Assembly (NCBI GenBank): GCA_944386315.1
Contig: CALXAS010000014.1
Span: forward strand, 1-15,111
Origin: an uncultured Clostridia bacterium
GTDB lineage: Bacteria; Bacillota; Clostridia; TANB77; CAG-508
DNA length: 15,111 nucleotides
Direction of reading: 5' to 3'
In this document: positions 7,188 through 15,111 of the stretch, in pieces
Position numbering within the stretch: the first letter of the stretch is position 1
Layout: each line of letters opens with the position of its first letter
Notes under the pieces: model-generated
What the model was told of the DNA's origin: nothing
Seen by the model: only the letters and a program-made list of their open reading frames with translations
The model's database searches: none
Position numbers and translations under genes: made by a program

Positions 7188-7225
7188 GTCAGGGATAAAT
7201 GAGACATGTCACACTTATCCCTGAC
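7188..7225. repeat. 38-bp near-perfect palindrome between divergent promoters
   Basis: GTCAGGGATAA (7188-7198) is the exact reverse complement of TTATCCCTGAC (7215-7225). The interior continues the symmetry with only two mismatched pairs, centred on GACATGTC (7203-7210). It sits between the DUF4190 promoter and the presumed promoter of the glucan-synthase gene. It could be an operator or a copy of a dispersed intergenic palindromic repeat; the sequence alone does not decide. Confidence 0.8.
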
Positions 7226-7229
7226 ATTT

Positions 7230-7259
7230 TTGGGACATTTTTGCCATGAGATGCATAAT
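7230..7259 (+). promoter_or_regulatory. Candidate promoter for the glucan-synthase gene
   Basis: TTGGGA (7230-7235), an 18-bp spacer and CATAAT (7254-7259) form a moderate sigma-A match about 57 bases ahead of the ATG. The -35 begins five bases after the 38-bp palindrome. A weaker alternative, TTGCCA with CACAAT, overlaps it. Confidence 0.35.
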
Positions 7260-7316
7260 TTTCCACAATTTGCAAACAATATGTGTAAAACATAGGGAGC
7301 GAGGAGTGGAATTGGA

Positions 7317-10300
7317 ATGGAATATAAAGAACTTACGATAAAAGGTGTGGGAGTGAACAGTCTGCAACTGGAAAATTATTTGGAGAAGCTAGCATCAGAC
7401 CAAGTATTGCAAGACAGCAGTAAAAAGAATACTTATCCTATTCCAAAGGTAAAAGAGAATTTTGAATTGATTCAGGAAGTTTACTTTTTATTAAATGAGC
7501 ATATTAAATTAGGACTGCCCATTCATCCAGCAGGAGAGTGGTTATTAGATAATTTCTATATTATAGAGGAAACGGTAAAAAATATTTGTAAAAATTTGAG
7601 TTTGCAAAAATATAAAAAATTTCTAGGAATTCGTACGGGAAGTTACCAGGGGTTTGCACGTATTTATGTACTAGCGGCACAAATTGTGGCTTATACAGAT
7701 AATAAAATAGATGCGCAGAATTTAATAGAATATTTGAAGGCATATCAACGTAAAAAGACATTAAGCATGGAAGAGATTTGGAATATTGGCACATTTATTC
7801 AAATTGCTATTTTGCAAAATATAAGAGAAATATGTGAAAAAATTTATTTTAGCCAAATGCAGAAATATCGCGTAGAAAATATCATAGAAAGATTAGTAGA
7901 AAATAAGGAAGAACTAAAGTATAAGAATTTAACAGAATATAAGGCGAGAGTAAAAGGGTATGGGGAGATGAAGTACCCTTTTATAGAGTATATGTCCTAT
8001 CGTTTAAAACAGTATGGAAAATCTGCTTATGGTTTTATGGCTATATTAGAGGAGCAAGTAAACAAAATGGGAACAAGCGTGGAAGAGGTTATTCAAAAAG
8101 AGCATTTTGATATAGCTGTAAAAAAGGTGAGTATGGCAAATTGTATTACTAGTATGAAGGAACTTACAAGAGTAGACTTTTTAGCGATTTTTGAAAAAAT
8201 TAATGGAGTAGAAGAAATTTTAAGAAAAGATCCAGCGAAAGTATATGAAAAGATGGATTATAAGACGAAAGAATATTATAGAAATACCATTCAAGAAATA
8301 GGTAGAAAAACCAAAATTTCAGAGTTATACATTGCCAAAAAAGTATTAGAGCTTGCTACAAAAGAAAAAGAGGAGGGAGCAGAAGAAAGAAAAACACATA
8401 TTGGCTATTTTCTAATAGACGAAGGAATTCCTAAGCTATATGAAAGCTTAAATACAGGGAAGAAAAGAAAGTTTCTTTCTCAAAAAGCAAAGGTATGTAG
8501 AGTAATAGGAAATATGTGGCTAGGCACTTTTGTCCTTACCATTTTAGCAAGTCTTCTCTTCTATATGCAAACTCATTCTATTTTAGCTACTATCCTATTT
8601 GGGATACTGGCTATTCTACCAATACAAGAAATGATTCGCCAAGTAGTGCATCATGTTACTAGTAAAAGCATAAAGCCGAAGTTAATTCCAAAACTAGATT
8701 TTCAAAATGGCATCACAGAGGAAAATGCTACTATGGTGGTAATTCCTACTATTATCAAAAGCAAAGAAAAAGTGAAAGAATTAATGCATAACTTAGAAGT
8801 GATGTATTTGGCCAACAAAAGTGAGCATCTCTATTTTGCACTGTTAGGAGATTGTAGCAGTAGTCAAAATGAAAAGGAAGCCTATGACGAGGAAGTAATA
8901 GAAGAAGGAAAATTACAGGTAGAATGTTTAAATCAAAAATATCCACAAGAAGGAATAGGAAAGTTCCAATTTATCTATCGCAAGCGATATTGGAATGGAA
9001 AAGAGGAATGTTATTTAGGATGGGAACGCAAAAGAGGATTATTGAATCAACTAAATGAATATTTATTAGGTCATGAAAAAAATGTATTTTTATATAACTC
9101 CATGGAAGAAGAAAAAACGAAGGGGAAAAAGTGGAAAGAGCAAATACGCTATATTATTACTTTAGATGCAGATACAAAACTACCTATTGGAACAGGACTA
9201 GAACTGATTGGAGCCATGTCTCATATTTTAAATAGACCTATTCTAAACCAAACAAAAGATGCTGTTGTGCAAGGACATGGCATCATGCAACCAAGAGTGG
9301 GAATTGATTTAGAAATTAGTAGAAAAAATTTATTTACGCAAATTTTTGCAGGCAGTGGAGGAACCGATTCGTATACCAATGCTATTTCCGACTTTTATCA
9401 GGATTTATTTGATGAAGGTATTTTTACAGGGAAAGGTATTTATGACTTAGCCACTTTTTCTACTGTTTTAGCAAATGAAATCCCAGAAAACAAAGTGCTA
9501 AGCCATGACTTACTAGAAGGAAGCTATTTGAGGTGTGGTTTAGTATCTGACATTATGCTTATGGATGGTTATCCAACCGGCTACCAAAGCTTTAAAGCGA
9601 GAATGCATAGATGGATAAGAGGAGATATACAAATTTTAGGTTGGCTAAAGAGTAAAATTTTCAACAAAAAAGGCGAAGAAAAACAAAATCCGTTAAATGC
9701 GTTATCAAAATATAAAATATTCGATAACTGTATTAGAGCACTTTTCCCTATTACCGTGCTTTTAGGATTATTGTATACACTTTTCTTTTCTAGTGGGTTT
9801 GCTTGGTTATTTTTCATCTCCCTATTAACACCTACTTTGCTAGATATCCTAGATAAAATTATTTATCGAAAGGAAAATGTAGGTAGCAGAAAGAGTTTTG
9901 ACTCTAGTATTAGCACGGGCATGGCAAGTGTTAGTAGAGGAATTTTAAGCTTAGCAGCTCTTCCAGACAAGGCGTATACTTCTGCCAACGCAATTGTAAA
10001 GACATGTTATCGTCTATGGATTAGCAAAAAGCATATGTTAGAGTGGATTACCTCTGAAGAAGCGGAAAAATTAGCAAAAACCTCTCTAGTTTCTTATTAT
10101 AAAAACATGCTTGCCAATATAATAGTTTCAGTAGGGGTAATGGTATATTTATGTATTACAAAACAAGAACCACTTAGTATTCTCTTCTTTTTACTTGCTA
10201 TTGTTTGGCTAATAGCACCAGGAATTTTATGGTATATGAGCAAAACACCAAAAGTAAAAACACAAAAAGAAACCTTATCTCAAGAAGAAACACAGTATTT

Positions 10301-13300
10301 GATGGAATTAGGAAAAGAAACTTGGCAATTCTTTAAAACCTACTTAACAGCGGAAAATCATTATCTACCACCAGATAATTATCAAGAAGATAGGTCACCA
10401 ATTGTGGTAAGTCGTACATCTTCTACCAATATTGGACTTGGCATGCTAGCCGTGATATCTAGTTATGATTTAGGGTATGAATCTTTAGAGGACACGATAG
10501 AGTTGTTATTGCATATGATTGCTACGGTAGAAGAAATGCCAAAATGGAATGGGCATTTATATAACTGGTATGATATTCATACCCTCCAACCTTTAACGCC
10601 TAGATATGTCTCTACAGTAGATAGTGGAAATTTTGTAGGATATGTCTATATCGTAAAAACATTTTTAGCAGATGTGTTAGAGAAGAGGAAGGTAAGTGAG
10701 GATTTATTAGAACAAATTCCTGCATGGGTAAAAGGAGAAATTGGAGAAATTCCAATTGCAAGAGCAGATTTTAGCAAATTATATGACGAAGAGAAAAAAC
10801 TATTTAGCATTGGTTTTCATGTGGATAACAATCAGTTAACAGATTCCTACTATGATTTATTAGCTTCAGAGGCAAGACAAACTAGCTTTGTAGCCATTGC
10901 CAAAAAAGATGTATCTCCAAAGCATTGGTTTGCCCTTAGTAGAACACTTACTTCTTTAAATGGATATAAAGGACTAGTTTCGTGGTCAGGTACAGCTTTT
11001 GAATATTTAATGCCGAATATTAATATGAAAAAATACAAGGGAAGTTTATTAGAAGAATCTTGTTTGTTTATGCTGATGAGTCAAAAAGAGTATAGCCAAA
11101 AATTAGGAGTACCTTGGGGCTTTTCGGAGACGGCATTCCATGTAAAAGATTTTAGCAATAATTATCAATATAAAGCCATTGGAATACCTTGGCTTGGCTT
11201 AAAAAGAGGATTAGAGGATGATATTGTAGTAGCAAGTTACGGGGCTTTGCTAGCATTACCAGACCAGCCAAAAGAAGTACTTCAGAATATAAAATTATTA
11301 GAACAAAATCATATGAGAGGAAAATATGGCTTATATGAGTCAATTGATTACACTCCAGCAAGGCTCCATAGAGGGCAAAATTATGCGGTCGTTAAAACCT
11401 ATATGGCACATCATCAAGCACTGATTTTACTTTCTATTAACAATCTATTTTCGGATGGAATTTTGCAAAAAAGATTTGAAGAAAACCCAGAAATAGAAGC
11501 AATAGACATTTTATTACAAGAGAGAATGCCGGAGAGCATGATTATCACCAAAGAACAAAAAGAAAAACCAACGAAAATAAAATATCGTGATTATGCAGAT
11601 TATTGTGAAAGAATTTATGAAAAACCAGAAATGCCATTAAAAAGGATTAATGCCATTAGCAGTAATGATTATCTCATTGTGATGGACCAAAAAGGACAAG
11701 GATATAGCAAGTATAAAGATATTTTGGTGAATCGCTTTAAAGAGACAAAAGATACGGTGCAAGGAATTTTGTTCTATTTTAAAAATATCAAAAATAAAAG
11801 AATTTGGACCTCTGGCTTTCGTAATGATTTAGGAAAACCAGACAGATACCAAGTAATTTTTTCAGAAGACAGAGACAAAATTGTAAGGTTAGATGGTAGT
11901 ATAGAAACAATAACAGAAGTAACCATTAGTAGTGATAGCCCAGTAGAAATTAGAAGGGTCACTTTAGAAAATCGAGGAGCGGAGGAAGAAACCATTGAAA
12001 TAAGTAGTGTATTAGAGCCGGTGATTTCTCAAAGTAGACAAGACAATGCACATCCTGCTTTTAATAATCTTTTCCTTAGAATAGAGAAAGAGGACGACAT
12101 TTTTGTAATAAAAAGAAGAAAACATACAAAAGAAGAGCAGGATAGGTATATGGCAGTAACCATGCAAATAGAAGGAGGAAAAGGAGATTTAGAATTTGAA
12201 GTAGATAAAGAAAAATTAAATGGAAGAGGGAATTTAGGTATTCCAGAAAAAATAGAAAGTTCCAGACCTTTTTCTAAAAAATTAGATTTTGCAGTAGACC
12301 CTATTTTAGCAATGAGAAGAACCATTACCCTTGCCAAAGAAGAAAAAACAGAAATTTACTATGTTTTAACAGTAGGAGAAACCAGAGAAACAGTAATAGA
12401 AAGAATAAAAGAGTATCAAAATAAAGCAAAATTAGAGGCAGCCTTTAAATTATCTAGAGCAAGGGTAGAAGCGGAAAATCGTTATTTAGGGGTAAGTGCG
12501 AAACAAATAGAAGAGTACCAAAATATGCTTTCTTATCTACTTTTCCAAAACCCATTAAAAACACAAACTTTACCTAAGTTAGTAGAAAAAGAGGAAGAAG
12601 CCTTCCAGAGCAAACTATGGAAATATGGTATTTCCGGTGATTTACCAATTTTACTTTTAAAGATAGAGCAAGTAGCCGATAGTTATGTATTAAAAGATAT
12701 TTTAAAAGCATATAACTTTTATCGTAGTAAACATATTGCCATAGATTTAGTTATTTTAAATGAAGAAGAAAATAGTTACGAAAATTATGTAAGAGAAGAG
12801 ATTCAAAATTGCATTTATAACGAAAATTTAGCCTATATGCAAAATCAAAAAGGTGGCATTTGGGTGCTAGAAAATATAGAAGAAAAAGAAGTATTAGAAG
12901 CAAGAGCAAATTTTATCATCGATAGTAAAAAAGGACCAGTAGCTAGAAATTTAAAAGATAGAGAAGAAGAATATACGGACAATAAACAAGATGTTATGAA
13001 GGATGAGCAAGTACCGTATTTATTACAAGAAGAGGTACAAAGACAAAATTTAGAGGCAGAAAAGTTAAAATATTATAATGAATTTGGAGGATTTTTACCT
13101 TCTCAAAAAGAATATCAAATCAAACAAAACAAAGACAAACGCTTGCCAAATGTATGGAGTCATATGATGGCAAATGAACATTTTGGAACATTAGTAACAG
13201 ACAGTATGGGAGGATTTAGTTGGTGCGAAAATAGTAGGCTAAATCGACTATCTAGTTGGGCAAATACACCTGTAGAAGACATTCCTTCAGAAGTCATTTA

Positions 13301-15032
13301 TATGAAGGACGAAGAAACCAAAAAGGTATGTTCTTTGGGATTAAATCCTATGCCAGACGAGAATGATTATGATGCTATTTATGGATTTGGCTATAGCAGA
13401 TTTATGCATACAAGTTCTGCTATAAAGCAAGAAACAACGATATTTGTACCACGAGAAGATAAAGTTAAAATTTATGTAACACATCTGCAAAATTTAGCAC
13501 CACAAAAGAAAAAAATAAAATTGGTCTACTATATCAAACCAGTATTAGGAGAGGATGAAGAACAAACCAAAGGTTGGATAGGAATAGAATTTGTAAAAAA
13601 AGCCAATACCATCCTAGCAAAAAATTATGGAGGAGAAATCATTCCAGGGTATGCCTATGTAACCAGTAGCGAAGAAATACAATCTTATACAGGAAGCAAA
13701 AGCTTTTTTATAGGAAATGGTAGCCTGCAAAATCCAGAGGCAATACACAAAAAAGGATTAAATGGAGAAAACAGCTTAGGACAAGAGGGCATTATAGCAA
13801 TAGAAATGGAAGTAAATTTAGAAGCTTTAGAGCAAAAAGAAATTTCCTTTGTCTTTGGTATGGAGGAAAATAAAATACAATGTTTGGATAAGGCTTATCA
13901 ATACAGTAATATACAAAATTGTGAAAAAGCATTAGAAGAAGTACAAAGATATTGGCAAGAAACTATTCAAAAATTACAAGTAGAAACACCACTAGAATCT
14001 TTTAACATTTTAATGAATGGCTGGATGATTTATCAAGCAATGGTTAGTAGACTTTGGGCAAGGTCAGCTTATCAGCAATCGGGAGGAGCATTAGGATTTA
14101 GAGACCAACTCCAAGACACGCTAGGACTAAAATACACCATGCCAGAAAAAATGAGAAATCAAATTATTAAGCATAGTAGACATCAATTCCAAGAAGGAGA
14201 TGTAGAACATTGGTGGCATGAGAAAACAGGAAGAGGAATTCGTACAAGGTTTTCGGATGACCTTTTGTGGCTGGTATACCTTACAGAAGAGTATTGCAAG
14301 GTAACAGGAGATACTAGTTTGCTAGAAGAACAAACGCCGTTTCTAGAGGGAGCCCCTTTAGAAGAAGGAGAAGACGAACGCTATGACTTATATTTAGAAA
14401 CAGAGGATACAGCTAGTATTTATGAACATTGTACGAGGGCTATTAGGAAAGCGATGCAATTCGGAGAAAATAACTTGCCTAAAATAGGTTCTGGAGATTG
14501 GAATGATGGACTAAGTACAGTAGGCAATAAAGGAAAAGGAGAAAGCGTATGGCTAGGATTTTTCCTATATGATATTCTACAAAGATGGATTCCTGTGCAA
14601 GAAAAACAAATTGAGAAATGGAAAGCAGAAGGAAAAGAAGAACTAATAGAACGAGAAAAAACTTACCAAGAAGAGTATAAGAAAACCATGGAAATGCTAA
14701 AAAGAGCCTTAAACACCAATGCATGGGATGGAAGATGGTTTAGGAGAGCCTTTTGCGATGATGGAGAAATATTAGGAACTATTCAAAATGAGGAATGTAA
14801 AATAGATGGAATATCCCAAAGTTGGGCTACTATTTCAGGAGCAGGGGATAACGACAAAAAATATATTTCTTTAGAAAGTCTAGAGAATCACTTAGTGGAT
14901 AAAGAAAATGGGTTAATTCGTCTGTTAGATCCACCATTTGAAAAAAGCAATTTAGAACCAGGATATATCAAAGCTTACCTGCCAGGAACAAGAGAAAATG
15001 GAGGGCAATATACGCATGAGTGTTGTTGTTAA
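7317..15032 (+). CDS. Cyclic beta-1,2-glucan synthase-like protein (GT84-GH94), C-terminally truncated
   Basis: 2571 residues; ATG 7317 follows GAGGAG (7301-7306). Order of parts: a cytoplasmic N-terminal region (1 to about 395); a helix pair (about 398-442); a GT84-type glycosyltransferase with LDADT (616-620) and HRWIRGD (764-770); helix pairs at about 798-848 and 930-978; a glycoamylase-like/cyclisation domain (about 990-1430) with SGTAFEYLMP (Glu1229), FSETAF (Glu1271) and MAHHQA; then GH94 sugar-binding and (alpha/alpha)6-barrel segments with GGALGFRDQLQD (2256-2267), WWHEKTGRGIRTRFSDDLLW (2299-2318) and the GDWNDG acid motif (2393-2398). Known homologues polymerise UDP-glucose into beta-1,2-glucan at the membrane, cyclise it, and trim it by phosphorolysis. 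Homology stops after QYTH (2564-2567), followed only by ECCC. Family members run a further 200 or more residues, so the GH94 part is probably inactive. Confidence 0.85.
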   Translation: MEYKELTIKGVGVNSLQLENYLEKLASDQVLQDSSKKNTYPIPKVKENFELIQEVYFLLNEHIKLGLPIHPAGEWLLDNFYIIEETVKNICKNLSLQKYKKFLGIRTGSYQGFARIYVLAAQIVAYTDNKIDAQNLIEYLKAYQRKKTLSMEEIWNIGTFIQIAILQNIREICEKIYFSQMQKYRVENIIERLVENKEELKYKNLTEYKARVKGYGEMKYPFIEYMSYRLKQYGKSAYGFMAILEEQVNKMGTSVEEVIQKEHFDIAVKKVSMANCITSMKELTRVDFLAIFEKINGVEEILRKDPAKVYEKMDYKTKEYYRNTIQEIGRKTKISELYIAKKVLELATKEKEEGAEERKTHIGYFLIDEGIPKLYESLNTGKKRKFLSQKAKVCRVIGNMWLGTFVLTILASLLFYMQTHSILATILFGILAILPIQEMIRQVVHHVTSKSIKPKLIPKLDFQNGITEENATMVVIPTIIKSKEKVKELMHNLEVMYLANKSEHLYFALLGDCSSSQNEKEAYDEEVIEEGKLQVECLNQKYPQEGIGKFQFIYRKRYWNGKEECYLGWERKRGLLNQLNEYLLGHEKNVFLYNSMEEEKTKGKKWKEQIRYIITLDADTKLPIGTGLELIGAMSHILNRPILNQTKDAVVQGHGIMQPRVGIDLEISRKNLFTQIFAGSGGTDSYTNAISDFYQDLFDEGIFTGKGIYDLATFSTVLANEIPENKVLSHDLLEGSYLRCGLVSDIMLMDGYPTGYQSFKARMHRWIRGDIQILGWLKSKIFNKKGEEKQNPLNALSKYKIFDNCIRALFPITVLLGLLYTLFFSSGFAWLFFISLLTPTLLDILDKIIYRKENVGSRKSFDSSISTGMASVSRGILSLAALPDKAYTSANAIVKTCYRLWISKKHMLEWITSEEAEKLAKTSLVSYYKNMLANIIVSVGVMVYLCITKQEPLSILFFLLAIVWLIAPGILWYMSKTPKVKTQKETLSQEETQYLMELGKETWQFFKTYLTAENHYLPPDNYQEDRSPIVVSRTSSTNIGLGMLAVISSYDLGYESLEDTIELLLHMIATVEEMPKWNGHLYNWYDIHTLQPLTPRYVSTVDSGNFVGYVYIVKTFLADVLEKRKVSEDLLEQIPAWVKGEIGEIPIARADFSKLYDEEKKLFSIGFHVDNNQLTDSYYDLLASEARQTSFVAIAKKDVSPKHWFALSRTLTSLNGYKGLVSWSGTAFEYLMPNINMKKYKGSLLEESCLFMLMSQKEYSQKLGVPWGFSETAFHVKDFSNNYQYKAIGIPWLGLKRGLEDDIVVASYGALLALPDQPKEVLQNIKLLEQNHMRGKYGLYESIDYTPARLHRGQNYAVVKTYMAHHQALILLSINNLFSDGILQKRFEENPEIEAIDILLQERMPESMIITKEQKEKPTKIKYRDYADYCERIYEKPEMPLKRINAISSNDYLIVMDQKGQGYSKYKDILVNRFKETKDTVQGILFYFKNIKNKRIWTSGFRNDLGKPDRYQVIFSEDRDKIVRLDGSIETITEVTISSDSPVEIRRVTLENRGAEEETIEISSVLEPVISQSRQDNAHPAFNNLFLRIEKEDDIFVIKRRKHTKEEQDRYMAVTMQIEGGKGDLEFEVDKEKLNGRGNLGIPEKIESSRPFSKKLDFAVDPILAMRRTITLAKEEKTEIYYVLTVGETRETVIERIKEYQNKAKLEAAFKLSRARVEAENRYLGVSAKQIEEYQNMLSYLLFQNPLKTQTLPKLVEKEEEAFQSKLWKYGISGDLPILLLKIEQVADSYVLKDILKAYNFYRSKHIAIDLVILNEEENSYENYVREEIQNCIYNENLAYMQNQKGGIWVLENIEEKEVLEARANFIIDSKKGPVARNLKDREEEYTDNKQDVMKDEQVPYLLQEEVQRQNLEAEKLKYYNEFGGFLPSQKEYQIKQNKDKRLPNVWSHMMANEHFGTLVTDSMGGFSWCENSRLNRLSSWANTPVEDIPSEVIYMKDEETKKVCSLGLNPMPDENDYDAIYGFGYSRFMHTSSAIKQETTIFVPREDKVKIYVTHLQNLAPQKKKIKLVYYIKPVLGEDEEQTKGWIGIEFVKKANTILAKNYGGEIIPGYAYVTSSEEIQSYTGSKSFFIGNGSLQNPEAIHKKGLNGENSLGQEGIIAIEMEVNLEALEQKEISFVFGMEENKIQCLDKAYQYSNIQNCEKALEEVQRYWQETIQKLQVETPLESFNILMNGWMIYQAMVSRLWARSAYQQSGGALGFRDQLQDTLGLKYTMPEKMRNQIIKHSRHQFQEGDVEHWWHEKTGRGIRTRFSDDLLWLVYLTEEYCKVTGDTSLLEEQTPFLEGAPLEEGEDERYDLYLETEDTASIYEHCTRAIRKAMQFGENNLPKIGSGDWNDGLSTVGNKGKGESVWLGFFLYDILQRWIPVQEKQIEKWKAEGKEELIEREKTYQEEYKKTMEMLKRALNTNAWDGRWFRRAFCDDGEILGTIQNEECKIDGISQSWATISGAGDNDKKYISLESLENHLVDKENGLIRLLDPPFEKSNLEPGYIKAYLPGTRENGGQYTHECCC

Positions 15033-15111
15033 CACCAGTTTTTGAAAAATATTGATACTCTTAAAAATACATATTGTTATTAATTTTGTATCAAAAGTAT
15101 TTAAAAACACA
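15018..15111. other. AT-rich sequence after an abrupt break in the GH94 domain
   Basis: From about 15018 no frame continues the expected GH94 sequence. The stretch holds a small hairpin (GTGTT 15020-15024 with AACAC 15031-15035) and a perfect 7-bp inverted repeat (TTGATAC 15052-15058 with GTATCAA 15088-15094). No known insertion-sequence end or group II intron 5' end (GTGYG) is recognisable. It may be the edge of an inserted element or rearranged DNA. Confidence 0.4.

Noticed and set aside
9581..9817. Minus-strand reading frames inside the giant gene, and similar antisense frames elsewhere
   Set aside because: They lack ribosome-binding sites and recognisable domains, and lie opposite well-supported coding sequence with clear family motifs.
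15018..15050. Group II intron 5' end at the break point
   Set aside because: The characteristic GTGCG/GTGYG start is not present, and too little sequence remains to test further structure.
15018..15111. A simple frameshift as the cause of the early stop in the giant gene
   Set aside because: None of the three forward frames after 15018 encodes the expected GH94 continuation.
1..15111. tRNA, rRNA, CRISPR array or riboswitch
   Set aside because: No such structure was recognised by eye; the short intergenic regions are accounted for by promoters, terminators and the palindrome.

Overview
The window is AT-rich, low-GC DNA with AGGAGG-type ribosome-binding sites, sigma-A-like promoters, TTG and GTG starts and a CwlD-type spore-cortex amidase. 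This points to a Bacillota genome of the class Clostridia, probably an uncultured, potentially spore-forming gut lineage. That placement is inferred from gene content and style; there is no rRNA or other marker gene here.

Layout. Positions 1-2514 (+) hold the 3' part of a large surface protein built from about 200-residue DUF11-like repeats, ending in one membrane helix and closed by a long-stem terminator (2518-2561). A strong promoter (2607-2635, TTTACA-17-TATAAT with an extended -10) then drives a tight four-gene operon (2681-5800, +). It encodes a membrane-anchored protein with three Ig-like domains, a PF06541 (CmpB-like) integral membrane protein, a protein fusing a degenerate receiver to a GGDEF domain, and a small DUF2752 membrane protein. 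Spacing is 5-16 bases, and two of the ribosome-binding sites overlap the preceding stop codon. Convergent to it are cwlD (5864-6577, -) and a DUF4190 membrane protein (6699-7049, -), separated by a bidirectional terminator (6643-6679). After a 267-bp divergent intergenic region with a 38-bp near-perfect palindrome lies a giant gene (7317-15032, +) for a cyclic beta-1,2-glucan synthase-like protein: a GT84-type transferase with six membrane helices, a glycoamylase-like/cyclisation domain and a GH94 phosphorylase-like domain.

The most notable feature is that the giant gene loses homology abruptly at about 15018, inside the GH94 catalytic domain just after a conserved QYTH motif. It ends after four unrelated residues in very AT-rich DNA with short inverted repeats. 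This suggests disruption by an inserted element, a rearrangement, or a contig edge in a repeat.

Taken together the genes concern the cell envelope: a surface adhesin-like protein, an export or membrane module tied to a probable cyclic-dinucleotide protein, a cortex amidase, and an enzyme making an extracellular beta-glucan. The four-gene operon is the best candidate for an undescribed system. Its receiver domain lacks both the phospho-accepting Asp and the conserved Lys, so its input is unlikely to be phosphorylation.
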